From: Archangium sp.
Lineage (GTDB): Bacteria; Myxococcota; Myxococcia; Myxococcales; Myxococcaceae
DNA: 64,000 nucleotides
Direction: 5' to 3'
NCBI GenBank assembly: GCA_022843845.1
Contig: JALHMW010000002.1
Span: forward strand, 246,240 to 310,239
A program made the translations under genes and the position numbers. This document shows, piece after piece, positions 36,521-46,124 of the stretch. The notes under the pieces were generated by a model. It did not search any database and was not told where the DNA came from. It saw only the letters and a program-made list of their open reading frames with translations. Each line of letters opens with the position of its first letter. The stretch's first letter is position 1.

Positions 36521-38212
36521 TCACTGAGGCGGAGGCTCGCGGGTCGGCAGGACGATCGTGTAGCTCCCCACGCCGTTGGTCACGCCCGACGCGAGAAGCA
36601 CGGCCGCAGGCTTTCCTTCGATGCGGGTGACCCGGAAGAAGCGCACCTGCGCGTTCACGAGAGGCTGCGAGCCGCGCGCGCTGAGCGTCGAGGTCACGGT
36701 GCCGGTGAGGCGTCTGCCGCGGGGCAGGGTGATCGGCGCGAAGGTCTGCGACGTGGTCGTCGTGCCGCTGCTCGCCGCCGCGGCCGAGACGGTGATCAGA
36801 CGGCTCGTCTGCGGGAGCTCGATCGCCGGGGTGAACTCGATGCGCCAGTTCCCCGGGTCCAGCGCCAGCTCGTACTTCCCTTCGAGATCGGTGAGTGAGT
36901 CGACGTCTTCGAGCGGGAGCGGTCGTCTTCCCCTCGACGTCTCGATCGCGCGGACCTGGAGCACCGCTGCGGGCGCGCCACCTGGCAGCCGAACCTCGCC
37001 GCTGACCGAGATGCGCTCGGTGCAGCGAACCGTCGGCGGGTCGAGCGAGGGCTTTGAGCCGGGTGCGTTCGTCACCTTCACCTGCTGCTGTGTCACCGCC
37101 GAACGAACACCGGGCCTCGGGAAGACGGTGAGCGTGAAGCTCTCATCGGGCGGCAGGAGATCGAGCACGAAGGCGCCGTCGTTGTCGGTCGTTGCGAGCC
37201 GGGAGCGGAAGGTGCTGCCTCCGGTGACCCGCCCTTCGATCACCACCGTGGCGCCTGCGAGCGGCTGGCCGTCGGCGCCGAGCACCTTCCCGGGAACCGT
37301 GCGCACCGGCTCGCCGAAGTCGCCGAGCTCGAGGGTCAGGCTCGTCGAGAACGGCGGCGTCAGCAGGAACCGCCGGGTCGGGGCCAGCGCGCCGGTCTCG
37401 CGGGCCGTCGCGACCAGCTCGATGGCGGGCAGCTGGTTCGCCCGGGGTGACATCACGAGAATGAAGTCGCCGCGCGCGCCTGGCCGACCGGTCGACGTCT
37501 CGACCCGCTGCGAGAGCGGCTCTCCGGTGGCGGGGTCGATGGCCTGCAGGTCCATCGCGTCTTGCGTGACGTAGAGCTCGCTCGGCGTGGGGATGGTGAG
37601 CTTCTTCTTGATGAGGCGGCCCGAGAGGGTGATCGCGCCATCGACCGAGGCAAACGCGAAGTTGACGGTGGCGCCCGCGTCGGGGCTCGCAGCGACGTCG
37701 GTGAACGTCTGCGGCGGCACCTCGAGACTGGCGGGGAAGGCCGACACCGTGAACTTCCCCTGACCGACGTTCATCGAGAACGTGCCCCGGTCCGTCATCG
37801 CGAAGCGGGCCTGGTAGCTGCGCGCCACGCCCGGAAGCACCAGGCTCTCGCCCGAGGCCCGAACGACGACTTCATCGGTGTAGATGCTGCGCTGGGTCGG
37901 ATCGATGCCGGGGGTGCGCTCCCGTTGGAACGAGCCCACGATGCTGAGGGGCCCCTTGATCTCGAAGTCCTGCGTCAGGCCGAGCTTCTCGATCTCGAAG
38001 TCCTGCGGGAAGAGCCCGACCGTCGAGCCGCCGGTGACCTCGACGGCGATGCCCCGCGTCGGGTCGCCGCAGCCGTCTGGAAAGCAGATGAGCTCTTCGG
38101 TGCAGTCCGAGTCGGTCAGACAGGGCGGGGGCGTGTTCGGCACACTCGTTCCGCACGCCGCGATCGCGAGCACGACGATCACGTTGAGGGCGAGCTGGCG
38201 GTTCATGGGCAT
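36521..38212 (-). CDS. Lipoprotein with carboxypeptidase-regulatory-like repeats
   Basis: Lipobox-like VVLAIAACGTS; Cys-containing PCLTDSDCTEELICFPDGCGD; GKVLGADGQPLAGATVVIEG motifs. Confidence 0.75.
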   Translation of the reverse strand: MPMNRQLALNVIVVLAIAACGTSVPNTPPPCLTDSDCTEELICFPDGCGDPTRGIAVEVTGGSTVGLFPQDFEIEKLGLTQDFEIKGPLSIVGSFQRERTPGIDPTQRSIYTDEVVVRASGESLVLPGVARSYQARFAMTDRGTFSMNVGQGKFTVSAFPASLEVPPQTFTDVAASPDAGATVNFAFASVDGAITLSGRLIKKKLTIPTPSELYVTQDAMDLQAIDPATGEPLSQRVETSTGRPGARGDFILVMSPRANQLPAIELVATARETGALAPTRRFLLTPPFSTSLTLELGDFGEPVRTVPGKVLGADGQPLAGATVVIEGRVTGGSTFRSRLATTDNDGAFVLDLLPPDESFTLTVFPRPGVRSAVTQQQVKVTNAPGSKPSLDPPTVRCTERISVSGEVRLPGGAPAAVLQVRAIETSRGRRPLPLEDVDSLTDLEGKYELALDPGNWRIEFTPAIELPQTSRLITVSAAAASSGTTTTSQTFAPITLPRGRRLTGTVTSTLSARGSQPLVNAQVRFFRVTRIEGKPAAVLLASGVTNGVGSYTIVLPTREPPPQ

Positions 38213-38847
38213 GGCGTGGTGTCGACCCGAACGAGCCAGACGTACTCGTCACGGAACGCTGTAACGGGCCAGGTCTGCCCCTGCGCTCGAATTGCCGGCC
38301 GCGCGGTGCCGAGGAAGGGCTGAGGATTGCCATCTGCGTCAGTGCGAACGTCCTCGACGAAGTCACCGTCGGTCACGACAACTTCGACCCGATGCTTCCT
38401 TCCGTCAGCGATGGCGGAGAGGTTCGAAAGGAACTGCCTGGGCGCGGTCACGGAACGGACCGTCGAAACGGAATAGACGAGAGTTCCATTGTTGCCGGGG
38501 ACACCACCGAGGTATCGATCAGTAGGGTCGATGAACCAGAGCGCTCGAATGGTGTCGTCGCCGTCCGGGTCGTCGGCCTTGATCGAGAACGTCGGGGGCG
38601 CGCAGCTCGCCCCCACTCTGATGACGGTCTCTCGCTGCTCCGGAATCGAGAGGCCTGACAGGATCCGTACTGGCGCGTTGTCAGCCGGAGCACGAACCGC
38701 ACACGCCCCACTGACGCACTCGAGGTCGCTCGCGCAGCTGATGCTCGAAGAGCAGGGCATTCCAGCGCCTTGCGCCGCGCCACAGCTCGCCACCGAAACG
38801 AAGGCGAGCGCCGCGAAACCTCGAGCTGGTGCGCAGTTCATTGGCAT
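38203..38847 (-). CDS. Lipoprotein, paralog of 38838-39467
   Basis: LAFVSVASCG lipobox; shares IPEQRE, ALWFIDPxxRYxGGVPGN, DGRKHRVEVVVTDGDFxE with neighbour. Confidence 0.75.
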   Translation of the reverse strand: MPMNCAPARGFAALAFVSVASCGAAQGAGMPCSSSISCASDLECVSGACAVRAPADNAPVRILSGLSIPEQRETVIRVGASCAPPTFSIKADDPDGDDTIRALWFIDPTDRYLGGVPGNNGTLVYSVSTVRSVTAPRQFLSNLSAIADGRKHRVEVVVTDGDFVEDVRTDADGNPQPFLGTARPAIRAQGQTWPVTAFRDEYVWLVRVDTTPCP

Positions 38848-39467
38848 GGCCTCGTATCGACCTCGACCAGCCAGACGTAATCGTCGCGATAGGCGGGGAC
38901 GCTGATGACGACGCCTGCGTCACCAGTGCCAGTACGGAACGAGGGCCGCGTGATGTCGAGAAACGGCAGCGGGTTTCCTTCGGCGTCGTTGCGCTGGTTC
39001 TCGATGAAGTCGCCATCGGTCACGACCACCTCGACGCGGTGCTTTCGGCCGTCGGTGAAGGTGCCGAGCGTGGTGATGAACTGGCTGGGGACTCTGATGT
39101 CTCGAATCGTCGACCCGCCACTGACCGGAGTGCCGGGGTTCCCCGGAACGCCGCCGATGTAGCGCTCGATGGGGTCGATGAACCACAAGGCCGCGATCTT
39201 GTCCTCGACGTTCGGGTCTTCGACCTTCACCGAGAAGACCGGCCGCGCACAGTTGGTCCCGTACCTCGCGATGGCCTCGCGCTGCTCAGGAACCGCGAGC
39301 CCCGGCAACACGCGCAAGGGTCGGTTCGCCGGCTGAGGCAGCGGCGTGATGATCTGATCGTCCTGGGGAAGAAGGCACGCCATCTGGGTTCCGGTCACAC
39401 AGAGGCATAGCAACATCGTTGCCACGCGTTTTCGGCCGTGTGTGCACAGGAAGTTCAAGCGGTTCAT
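38838..39467 (-). CDS. Secreted/lipoprotein paralog
   Basis: Shares VPEQREAI, ALWFIDPIERYIGGVPGNPGT, DGRKHRVEVVVTDGDFIE, AYRDDYVWLVEVDTRPC with 38203-38847. Confidence 0.75.
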   Translation of the reverse strand: MNRLNFLCTHGRKRVATMLLCLCVTGTQMACLLPQDDQIITPLPQPANRPLRVLPGLAVPEQREAIARYGTNCARPVFSVKVEDPNVEDKIAALWFIDPIERYIGGVPGNPGTPVSGGSTIRDIRVPSQFITTLGTFTDGRKHRVEVVVTDGDFIENQRNDAEGNPLPFLDITRPSFRTGTGDAGVVISVPAYRDDYVWLVEVDTRPCQ

Positions 39468-39472
39468 CCTCG

Positions 39473-41356
39473 TCAGGCTTCTTCGTACTCTGTCTCAGGT
39501 GGCAGGGGTTTGCCCTCCGACTCGGCCTTGAGCGCCTCGAGGTGCCGGAAGATCGTGCGGGGATCGACGCCGAGATCCTTGGCCGTCTTGGTGCGGTTGC
39601 CGTTGTTCCGCTCGAGCACCTCGTTGATGTACCGCTTCTGGAACTCTTCCTTCGCTGCAGCGAGCGGAAGAATGGGCGGCAGGTTCTCGGGGCGCAGATC
39701 GAGATCCTCAGGCCCCAGCAGCGGCTTGTCGGCGAGCACCGCGGCCTTCTTGATGCGGTTCTCGAGCTCTCGAATGTTGCCGGGCCAGTGGTACTTCTTC
39801 ATCGCGACGCTGCTCGACGGCGTGAAGCCGCGCGCCTTCGACGCGAACTCCTTCGAGTAGCGATTGAGGAAGAACCGCGACAGCGTGACGATGTCGTCGC
39901 CGCGCTCTCTCAGCGGAGGCAGCTTCAGCGTCACCACGTTGATTCGGAAATACAGATCTTCGCGGAAGGTGTTCTTGCGCACCTCTTCGTCGAGGTTCTT
40001 GTTGGTCGCCGCGACGATGCGGATGTCGACGGGCTCGGGCCGGTTGTCGCCGACCTTGTAGACGACCTTCTCCTGCAGGGCGCGCAGCAGCTTTACCTGC
40101 AGCTGAATGGGCATCTCGCCGATCTCGTCGAGGAAGAGCGTGCCGCCGATCGCCGCCTGAAACCGGCCGAGCTTGGTCGCCACCGCGCCGGTGAACGAGC
40201 CCTTCACGTGCCCGAACAGCTCGCTCTCGAGCAGGTTCTCGGGAATGGCGCCGCAGTTGATCGAGATGAACGGGCCCTTTGCGCGCAACGAGTGGCGGTG
40301 AATCTCACGCGCGATGAGCTCCTTGCCGGTGCCCGTCTCGCCGCCGATCAACACGCTGATGTCGGTGGGCGCGATCTTGTCGATGCGGCGGTAGACGTCC
40401 CGCATGCCCGGGCAGGCGCCGACGATGTCGCCGTAGGTGTACTCCTCGATGCGGTTCTTCAGCTCGGTGTTCTCGAGCTTGAGCTCGTTCACCAGCATCG
40501 CGTTCTGCACCAGCAGCGAGGCCTGGCTCGCGAAGATGGTGAGGGTGTCGAGCGCCTTCTTGTCGAAGCGGTTCACCAGCCGATCGTTGCCGACGTAGAT
40601 CACGCCGAAGACCTCGCCCTTGTGCATCAGCGGCGCGCACATGACCGACAGCAGCTTCAGGTTCACGACCGACTCCGAGGCGTTGAACTCGGGGTCGTCG
40701 AGCGCGTCGGCGATGATCAATGGCCGCTGCGACTTGATCACCCGCGCGACGATGGAGTCCGACACGCGCTCGACGGCGTCTTCAATCGTCTCGCGCGCCA
40801 GGTTGCGCGCCACCTTCACGCGCATCTGGTTCGACTCCATCAGAATCAGGAAGCCCTTGTCGGCGCGGGTGACGTCGATCACCTCGTCCATCAGACCTTC
40901 GAGCGTGCGATCGATCTCGTAGCTCGAGAGCAGGCGCTCCGAGAACGCGGTCAGCCGCCTCAGCGCGGCGAGCTCACGGCCGGGAATGCCCGGCTGCTCC
41001 TGCGTCGAGGCGTCGGGGTTGCCCGAGTCGGAGCGCGTGAACTTCGTCGTCGACAGCGCAGGCTGCGCTTGCGGCGCGTTGCCGAGCGAGAAGGCGAGCT
41101 CGGTCTCGCCGACCTTCACCACGTCGTTGGCGTTGAGCGGGCTCTCGTCGGTCTTCTTGCCGTTGACGAAGAACGACGACTCGCCGCCGGCCTTGTAGCC
41201 AGTGCCGTCGAAGATGATCGCGAAGGCGGTCTCGGGCACGCCGGCGTCGTCGAGCACGATGTCGTTGTCGGCGCTGCGGCCGATGCTGGTGACGCGCTTG
41301 AGCAGGTTGACCGAGCGGCTGGTCCCCTGGGGGCTCTTGATGGTGAGGCTGGCCAT
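39473..41356 (-). CDS. Sigma54-dependent transcriptional activator: FHA + GAF + AAA+ + Fis HTH
   Basis: [15 protein letters not shown]; Walker [32 protein letters not shown]; Fis-type [21 protein letters not shown]. Confidence 0.93.
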   Translation of the reverse strand: MASLTIKSPQGTSRSVNLLKRVTSIGRSADNDIVLDDAGVPETAFAIIFDGTGYKAGGESSFFVNGKKTDESPLNANDVVKVGETELAFSLGNAPQAQPALSTTKFTRSDSGNPDASTQEQPGIPGRELAALRRLTAFSERLLSSYEIDRTLEGLMDEVIDVTRADKGFLILMESNQMRVKVARNLARETIEDAVERVSDSIVARVIKSQRPLIIADALDDPEFNASESVVNLKLLSVMCAPLMHKGEVFGVIYVGNDRLVNRFDKKALDTLTIFASQASLLVQNAMLVNELKLENTELKNRIEEYTYGDIVGACPGMRDVYRRIDKIAPTDISVLIGGETGTGKELIAREIHRHSLRAKGPFISINCGAIPENLLESELFGHVKGSFTGAVATKLGRFQAAIGGTLFLDEIGEMPIQLQVKLLRALQEKVVYKVGDNRPEPVDIRIVAATNKNLDEEVRKNTFREDLYFRINVVTLKLPPLRERGDDIVTLSRFFLNRYSKEFASKARGFTPSSSVAMKKYHWPGNIRELENRIKKAAVLADKPLLGPEDLDLRPENLPPILPLAAAKEEFQKRYINEVLERNNGNRTKTAKDLGVDPRTIFRHLEALKAESEGKPLPPETEYEEA

Positions 41357-41375
41357 GGTGCGTCCTTCTTGGACT

Positions 41376-42278
41376 TCAGAATGAAAGGGTCACGCCGGCG
41401 TAGACGCCGCCGGGCAGGGGAGAGATCTCGAAACGAGGGCGAAGCGCCTGAGGCTGCTCCCGCGTCTCCTTGACGCGATCGCCGGTGTGGTGGACGAGCG
41501 CGTCGACGACGCCGAGCGCGTACGCGAGATAGAAGGCGCCGCCGGTGGTCCACTTCACGATGTTCCACGAGTCGCGCTGCGCAGTGGCCGTCGCCGGTAT
41601 TCCACGCCGAACGAGCGTGTAAAAGCCGCTCGCCGTGTTGGTGTCGGCGATCGTCTCTTCGAGTCTGACCTTGAGTCCCTCGATGGCCCAGTAGGCGACG
41701 ATGCTGGTGATCGCGAAGACGCCCTCCGAGATCGCGAAGGCGACGCCCCACTCGGTGCGGTCCTGAAGGAACTGGCCTGCGCCGAAGGGGAGGAAGTTCA
41801 TCCACATCGGGCGGCGCTCGATGGTGACGACGCGGCGGGTGGCGCGCTCGAGATCGAGCTTCTTGCGCTCCTCGGCCGCGCGACGTTCCTGCTCCGCGCG
41901 CACCTGCATCAACTGCCGCACCAGGCCGAGCTCGTCGGCGTTCTCTTTTCGAACGGCCTCGAACAACCTGATCGCCGGCGGCGGCGCGATGAAGGGATCG
42001 AGCACGTGGTCGGGGTTGAGGCGCAGCAACGACACGAAGCTCTCTTTCGCGCTCGCGGTGTCGCCCAGGTTGAACGACGAGAGGCCCGCCATGCGGTGCA
42101 GTTCGATGCGCTGGCCGTCGGTGAAGTTGGTGACCGAGAGCGCCTTGCGAACCAGCGCGACCGTCTCGCTGTACTTGCCCGCGTCGAAGACCGCCTTCAC
42201 GAGCTCGACCTCACGCTCAGGCGAGCCCTGCGCGAGGGCCGACGTCGCCACCAGGAGCGCGAGCGCGAAGACCCTCAC
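41376..42278 (-). CDS. Secreted/membrane hypothetical protein
   Basis: Signal peptide MRVFALALLVATSALAQ; TPR-like helices; C-terminal TM segments. Confidence 0.7.
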   Translation of the reverse strand: MRVFALALLVATSALAQGSPEREVELVKAVFDAGKYSETVALVRKALSVTNFTDGQRIELHRMAGLSSFNLGDTASAKESFVSLLRLNPDHVLDPFIAPPPAIRLFEAVRKENADELGLVRQLMQVRAEQERRAAEERKKLDLERATRRVVTIERRPMWMNFLPFGAGQFLQDRTEWGVAFAISEGVFAITSIVAYWAIEGLKVRLEETIADTNTASGFYTLVRRGIPATATAQRDSWNIVKWTTGGAFYLAYALGVVDALVHHTGDRVKETREQPQALRPRFEISPLPGGVYAGVTLSF

Positions 42279-44125
42279 GGCTGCCTCTGAACGACCAGGA
42301 GCTTGCCCGGCGGAATGCGTGCGACGCCTTGCGCGAGGGTGGCCCCTTGATGGGTGACTGAGTACCGCACCTCATGGGCCATCTGCCGGCGACCCTCTTG
42401 TGGCGTGGTGATGCGGAACGGTGACGCGAGGGTCTCGCTGGCCGACCGGCTCTCGGCGCCGACCTGCACGTTCGCGTCGGGCGGGAAGCCGTCGAAGCTC
42501 AACATCGAGGGCTTGAGCGGCGCCGCGAAGTTGATCGGTTCGCGACCCGCCGAGATCTTCTCCACCCGGCTGACGCCCGCGCTCTCGCACTCGTCGCAGG
42601 TCACCGTGAACCGGTGGTCGCCTGGAGGCAGCTTAAGCCGGTGCATCTGGAGTGGATCGGCAGAGCGCGGCTGATCATCGACCGCGAGGAATCCGAAGGG
42701 CCTGACGATCACCTCGACGTCGACGAGCCCGGGAGCGGGGACGGGATCGAGCTTCTTGTCGGGGACGACCTTCACGAGCGTGGTGCCGCCGTTCTTCACC
42801 ACCGGTCGCACGGTCGCGACGGCCACGCCGGCATCGACGACAGGCTCCGGCACTCCAGCGTCGAGCTCGACGACGGGCACTTCAGTCGCCGGGGCTGGAG
42901 GCCAGGTGACGCTCGCGAGCACGACCTCCTCCGGGCCGAACGACAGCTGCAGCTTCGGCTCCGGCGCGCGGGTAGCGATCTGCACGCCCTTGAGCGCGGC
43001 CATGCCGATGACGAAGGCCGAGCCACCGGCTGCAGCAAGCCGCACCAGCCGCTTCGTGCGTTGCTCCCGCAGCTTGCGGGCCTTCATGGTGTCGAGCAGC
43101 TGCGTCGCGCGCTCGTTGGTCGGATCGTGCGCGAGCACCTGGTTCAGCGCCGACAGCGCCCGGGCCGACTTCTTCTCGGCGATCAGCCGCTGCGCCCGCT
43201 CCAGCAGGGTTCCGGTGACCCGCTTCTCGACCTCTTTGCGGTAGCCCTTCGGGTCGAGGAAGAACTTCGGCAGCTCCTCGTGCGGGCGGCTCAAGCCCAG
43301 CTCGGTCAGGTACCCCAGCAGCGCATCGCGGAGCTTGCCGGCGTTCGGGTACCGGTTCGCCGGCTGGCGCTGCAGACAGTTGCCGATGATCTCGGTCAGC
43401 TCGTCGGAGCAGGTGGGCACCGTCTGCCGCGGGTCTTCGTACACGCAGTCGAGGATGCGCTTGAGGGTCGCGGTGGTGTTCGGCGCGGTGAACGGCAGCT
43501 TCCCGGCGACGAACAGGTACAGCATCGTGCCGAGTGAGAAGACGTCGGCCTCGGCGCCAGACTCTTCGCCTTCGATGATCTCGGGCGCCATGTGCGCGGG
43601 GCTGCCGACGAGCGCGCCCGTCATCGTCATCTTCTCGTCGCGATCGAGGATCTTCGCGATGCCGAAGTCGGTGAGCTTGATGACGCCGTCGTCGCGCACC
43701 ATCACGTTCTCGGGCTTCAGATCGCGGTGGAGCACGCCAGACTCGTGGGCGTGCGCGAGCGCTCCTGCGATCTCGTGCATCACCATCGCGGCGATCTCTG
43801 GCGGAGACAGCGGCTCGCCCGAGATGAACTCGCGCAGCGTCTTGCCGCGAATGTACTCGGTGACGATGAAGGCTTCCGACGAGTCGGCGCCCGAGAAGTC
43901 GTACACCTCGAGGATGTTCGGGTGATGAAGGCGGGCCACCGCGCGCGCTTCACGGTCGAGGCGCTTGCGGCTCTCGGGCTTGCCGGCGAGGTGAGGGTGC
44001 AGCACCTTGACCGCGACCTCGCGATCGAGCGCGGTGTCGAGGCCCTTGTAGACAACACTCATCCCGCCCTGGCCGAGTTGCTCCAGGATGCGGTAGCGGC
44101 CGATCTGGCGCCCGACGAGTGACAC
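42275..44125 (-). CDS. pkn4: Ser/Thr protein kinase (Pkn4-like by position next to pfkA)
   Basis: GQGGMSVVYKGLD, VLHRDLKPENVMV, LTDFGIAKIL; TM near 350 aa; directly downstream of pfkA. Confidence 0.85.
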   Translation of the reverse strand: MSLVGRQIGRYRILEQLGQGGMSVVYKGLDTALDREVAVKVLHPHLAGKPESRKRLDREARAVARLHHPNILEVYDFSGADSSEAFIVTEYIRGKTLREFISGEPLSPPEIAAMVMHEIAGALAHAHESGVLHRDLKPENVMVRDDGVIKLTDFGIAKILDRDEKMTMTGALVGSPAHMAPEIIEGEESGAEADVFSLGTMLYLFVAGKLPFTAPNTTATLKRILDCVYEDPRQTVPTCSDELTEIIGNCLQRQPANRYPNAGKLRDALLGYLTELGLSRPHEELPKFFLDPKGYRKEVEKRVTGTLLERAQRLIAEKKSARALSALNQVLAHDPTNERATQLLDTMKARKLREQRTKRLVRLAAAGGSAFVIGMAALKGVQIATRAPEPKLQLSFGPEEVVLASVTWPPAPATEVPVVELDAGVPEPVVDAGVAVATVRPVVKNGGTTLVKVVPDKKLDPVPAPGLVDVEVIVRPFGFLAVDDQPRSADPLQMHRLKLPPGDHRFTVTCDECESAGVSRVEKISAGREPINFAAPLKPSMLSFDGFPPDANVQVGAESRSASETLASPFRITTPQEGRRQMAHEVRYSVTHQGATLAQGVARIPPGKLLVVQRQP

Positions 44126-44131
44126 GCTCGT

Positions 44132-45217
44132 TCAGTCTCCGAAGCTGATGCCCATCGCGCGGGCCATGCGCACCTTGTCGCCGGTGATCTCGACGTGGCG
44201 TTCCTTGCGCGACTCCGCCAGCGACGTGAACTGCAGCTTGCCGTCGCGCAGACAGACCATGTGATCCCATCGCCCCTGCTCGACGAGATCGAGCACCATC
44301 GCGCCGTACATCGTCGCGAGCACACGGTCGGCCGAGCTGGGGGTGCCTCCGCGCTGCAGGTGGCCCAGCACCGTCACGCGAATCTCGGCGTCGATCTGCG
44401 GCGCGAGCAAGTCAGCGAGCACCTTGCCCGAGCCGCCCAGCCGCACCACGCCGCGCCCGGGAATCTCATCGGCGCCCTGCGCGACCGTGACGGAGCCACC
44501 GGCAGGGTGCGCCCCTTCCGAGATGGCGATGATCGAGAACTTCGAGCCACGCGCCGTGCGGTCCTTGAGCTTTCGAACGATCGACTCGGCCTTGTACGGG
44601 AACTCGGGGATCAAGATGACGTCGGCGCCGCCAGCGATGCCGCCCTCGAGCGTGAGGAAGCCGGCGTTGCGACCCATGATCTCGATGATCATCACGCGCT
44701 GGTGCGCTTCGGCCGTGCTGTGCAGACGATCGATCGCCTCGGTGATGATGCCTGCCGCGGTGTCGAAGCCGAACGTCTGATCGGTGCCTGAGAGATCGTT
44801 GTCGATGGTCTTCGGGCAGCCGACGACGTTGAGGCCCTTCTCGGCGAGCTGATGACCGATCGAGAGCGTGCCGTCTCCGCCCACCACCACGAGGCCGTCG
44901 AGCCCGAGCTCGCGATAGCGCTTCACCGCGATGTCAGATCGGTCGACCTCTTTGATCTTTCCGTCGATGCGCTCGGGGTACTTGAACGGGTTGGCCTTGT
45001 TCGAGGTGCCGAGAATCGTGCCGCCCTTCGGCAGAATGCCCCGCACCGACTCGAGCGTGAGCGTCTCCGTCAGTCGCGGCTCCATCAACCCTTCGTAGCC
45101 ATTGAGGATGCCAACGAACTCGTGCCCGAACTCCAGCACCCCACGTCGCACGAGCGCGCGCAGCACCGCGTTCAGCCCCGGGCAGTCGCCTCCACCAGTC
45201 AGCACACCAAGTCGCAC
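44132..45217 (-). CDS. pfkA: 6-phosphofructokinase
   Basis: LTGGGDCPGLNAVLRALVRRG, VVGGDGTLSIG, CPKTIDNDLSGTDQTFGFDTA, IMGRNAGFL. Confidence 0.93.
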   Translation of the reverse strand: MRLGVLTGGGDCPGLNAVLRALVRRGVLEFGHEFVGILNGYEGLMEPRLTETLTLESVRGILPKGGTILGTSNKANPFKYPERIDGKIKEVDRSDIAVKRYRELGLDGLVVVGGDGTLSIGHQLAEKGLNVVGCPKTIDNDLSGTDQTFGFDTAAGIITEAIDRLHSTAEAHQRVMIIEIMGRNAGFLTLEGGIAGGADVILIPEFPYKAESIVRKLKDRTARGSKFSIIAISEGAHPAGGSVTVAQGADEIPGRGVVRLGGSGKVLADLLAPQIDAEIRVTVLGHLQRGGTPSSADRVLATMYGAMVLDLVEQGRWDHMVCLRDGKLQFTSLAESRKERHVEITGDKVRMARAMGISFGD

Positions 45218-45354
45218 TGCACCCTCCGCCCAAAAGAACGCCAGAAACGTCGTGTGAGGGCGAAATCCTATGGCGTGATCGTCACGATCCGCCAGCAGGT
45301 TGTGACAGGCACGTCAGGGGTGGGTGACACCCGCGGCACGGGGCGTCAAAACGG

Positions 45355-45813
45355 TCAGGTGCGGCGGCGAGCGCCGATGCGGCTCAAGATGTCGCCGAGC
45401 ATCGCCTCTCGACGGTGGGCGGGCGCAGACGGGCGGGGGCTCGACGAAGCGCGCGCGAGATCGAACAGCTCGGTCAGGCGCTCCTTCACCAGCTCGTTGT
45501 CGGGGCGTTCCGTGAGCAGCTTACGGTACGAAGCGATCGCACCGCCGTAGTCGCCAGCCGCCGCCAGGCGTTCGGCTTCTTCGGTGGCCGATCGCGGCGC
45601 GCCTTCGGGCTCGGCGCGGAAGTTGGCCTTCGCGCTCATCAGCTCGGCCGGCTGCAGCGAGCCCTCGAGCTCGTCGACGCGGCGGCGAAGGGCTGCGTCG
45701 TCGGGGAACGCGGCGACCAGGTCGCGAAAAAGGGCGAAGGCCTCGGACAGCTCGCCGCGGCGCAAGCACCGCTCGGCGCGAGTCTCGTGGGCCTGACGAT
45801 CGGCGGGGCTCAT
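45355..45813 (-). CDS. TPR-containing hypothetical protein
   Basis: CLRRGELSEAFALFRDLVAAFPDDAALRRRV and RLAAAGDYGGAIASYRKLLTERPDNELVKERL. Confidence 0.65.
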   Translation of the reverse strand: MSPADRQAHETRAERCLRRGELSEAFALFRDLVAAFPDDAALRRRVDELEGSLQPAELMSAKANFRAEPEGAPRSATEEAERLAAAGDYGGAIASYRKLLTERPDNELVKERLTELFDLARASSSPRPSAPAHRREAMLGDILSRIGARRRT

Positions 45814-45862
45814 GACGCGCGAGAAGATATGGGTTCCGCGCACCACGCAAGCAGACGACCGC

Positions 45863-46048
45863 TCAGCGCTTCGGAGCAGGCGGCGCTGGCGGAGGCGGAG
45901 GCGGGGGCTTCGGTCGATGGAGCGGGCAGGTTCCCGCGCTGCACGTGCAGGCCGCTTCGCAGTTCGGCTGCCCGCAGCTGCAGGGCTTCGGCGCTTCGGC
46001 GAAGACAGTGAACGAGAGCGAGAGGGAGGCCAGGATCAACCAACGCAT
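45863..46048 (-). CDS. Small secreted Cys-rich, Pro-tailed peptide (61 aa)
   Basis: MRWLILASLSLSFTVFAEAPKPCSCGQPNCEAACTCSAGTCPLHRPKPPPPPPPAPPAPKR; signal peptide then CxC..C...C.C....C. Confidence 0.55.
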   Translation of the reverse strand: MRWLILASLSLSFTVFAEAPKPCSCGQPNCEAACTCSAGTCPLHRPKPPPPPPPAPPAPKR

Positions 46049-46124
46049 GGCCTTCAGATGCACGGAAGCGCGAGTTGGATACAGACGGTGGATCGCGAGG
46101 CGGAAACGCGCGAGATCAGGGAGC

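Noticed and set aside
39419-41473. 684-aa plus-strand ORF
   Set aside because: Exactly antisense to the FHA/sigma54 activator, whose domains are unmistakable; a GC3-driven shadow ORF.
45277-45289. Near-palindrome GATCGTCACGATC upstream of pfkA
   Set aside because: Operator-like but single, short and unsupported by any known regulator or second copy.
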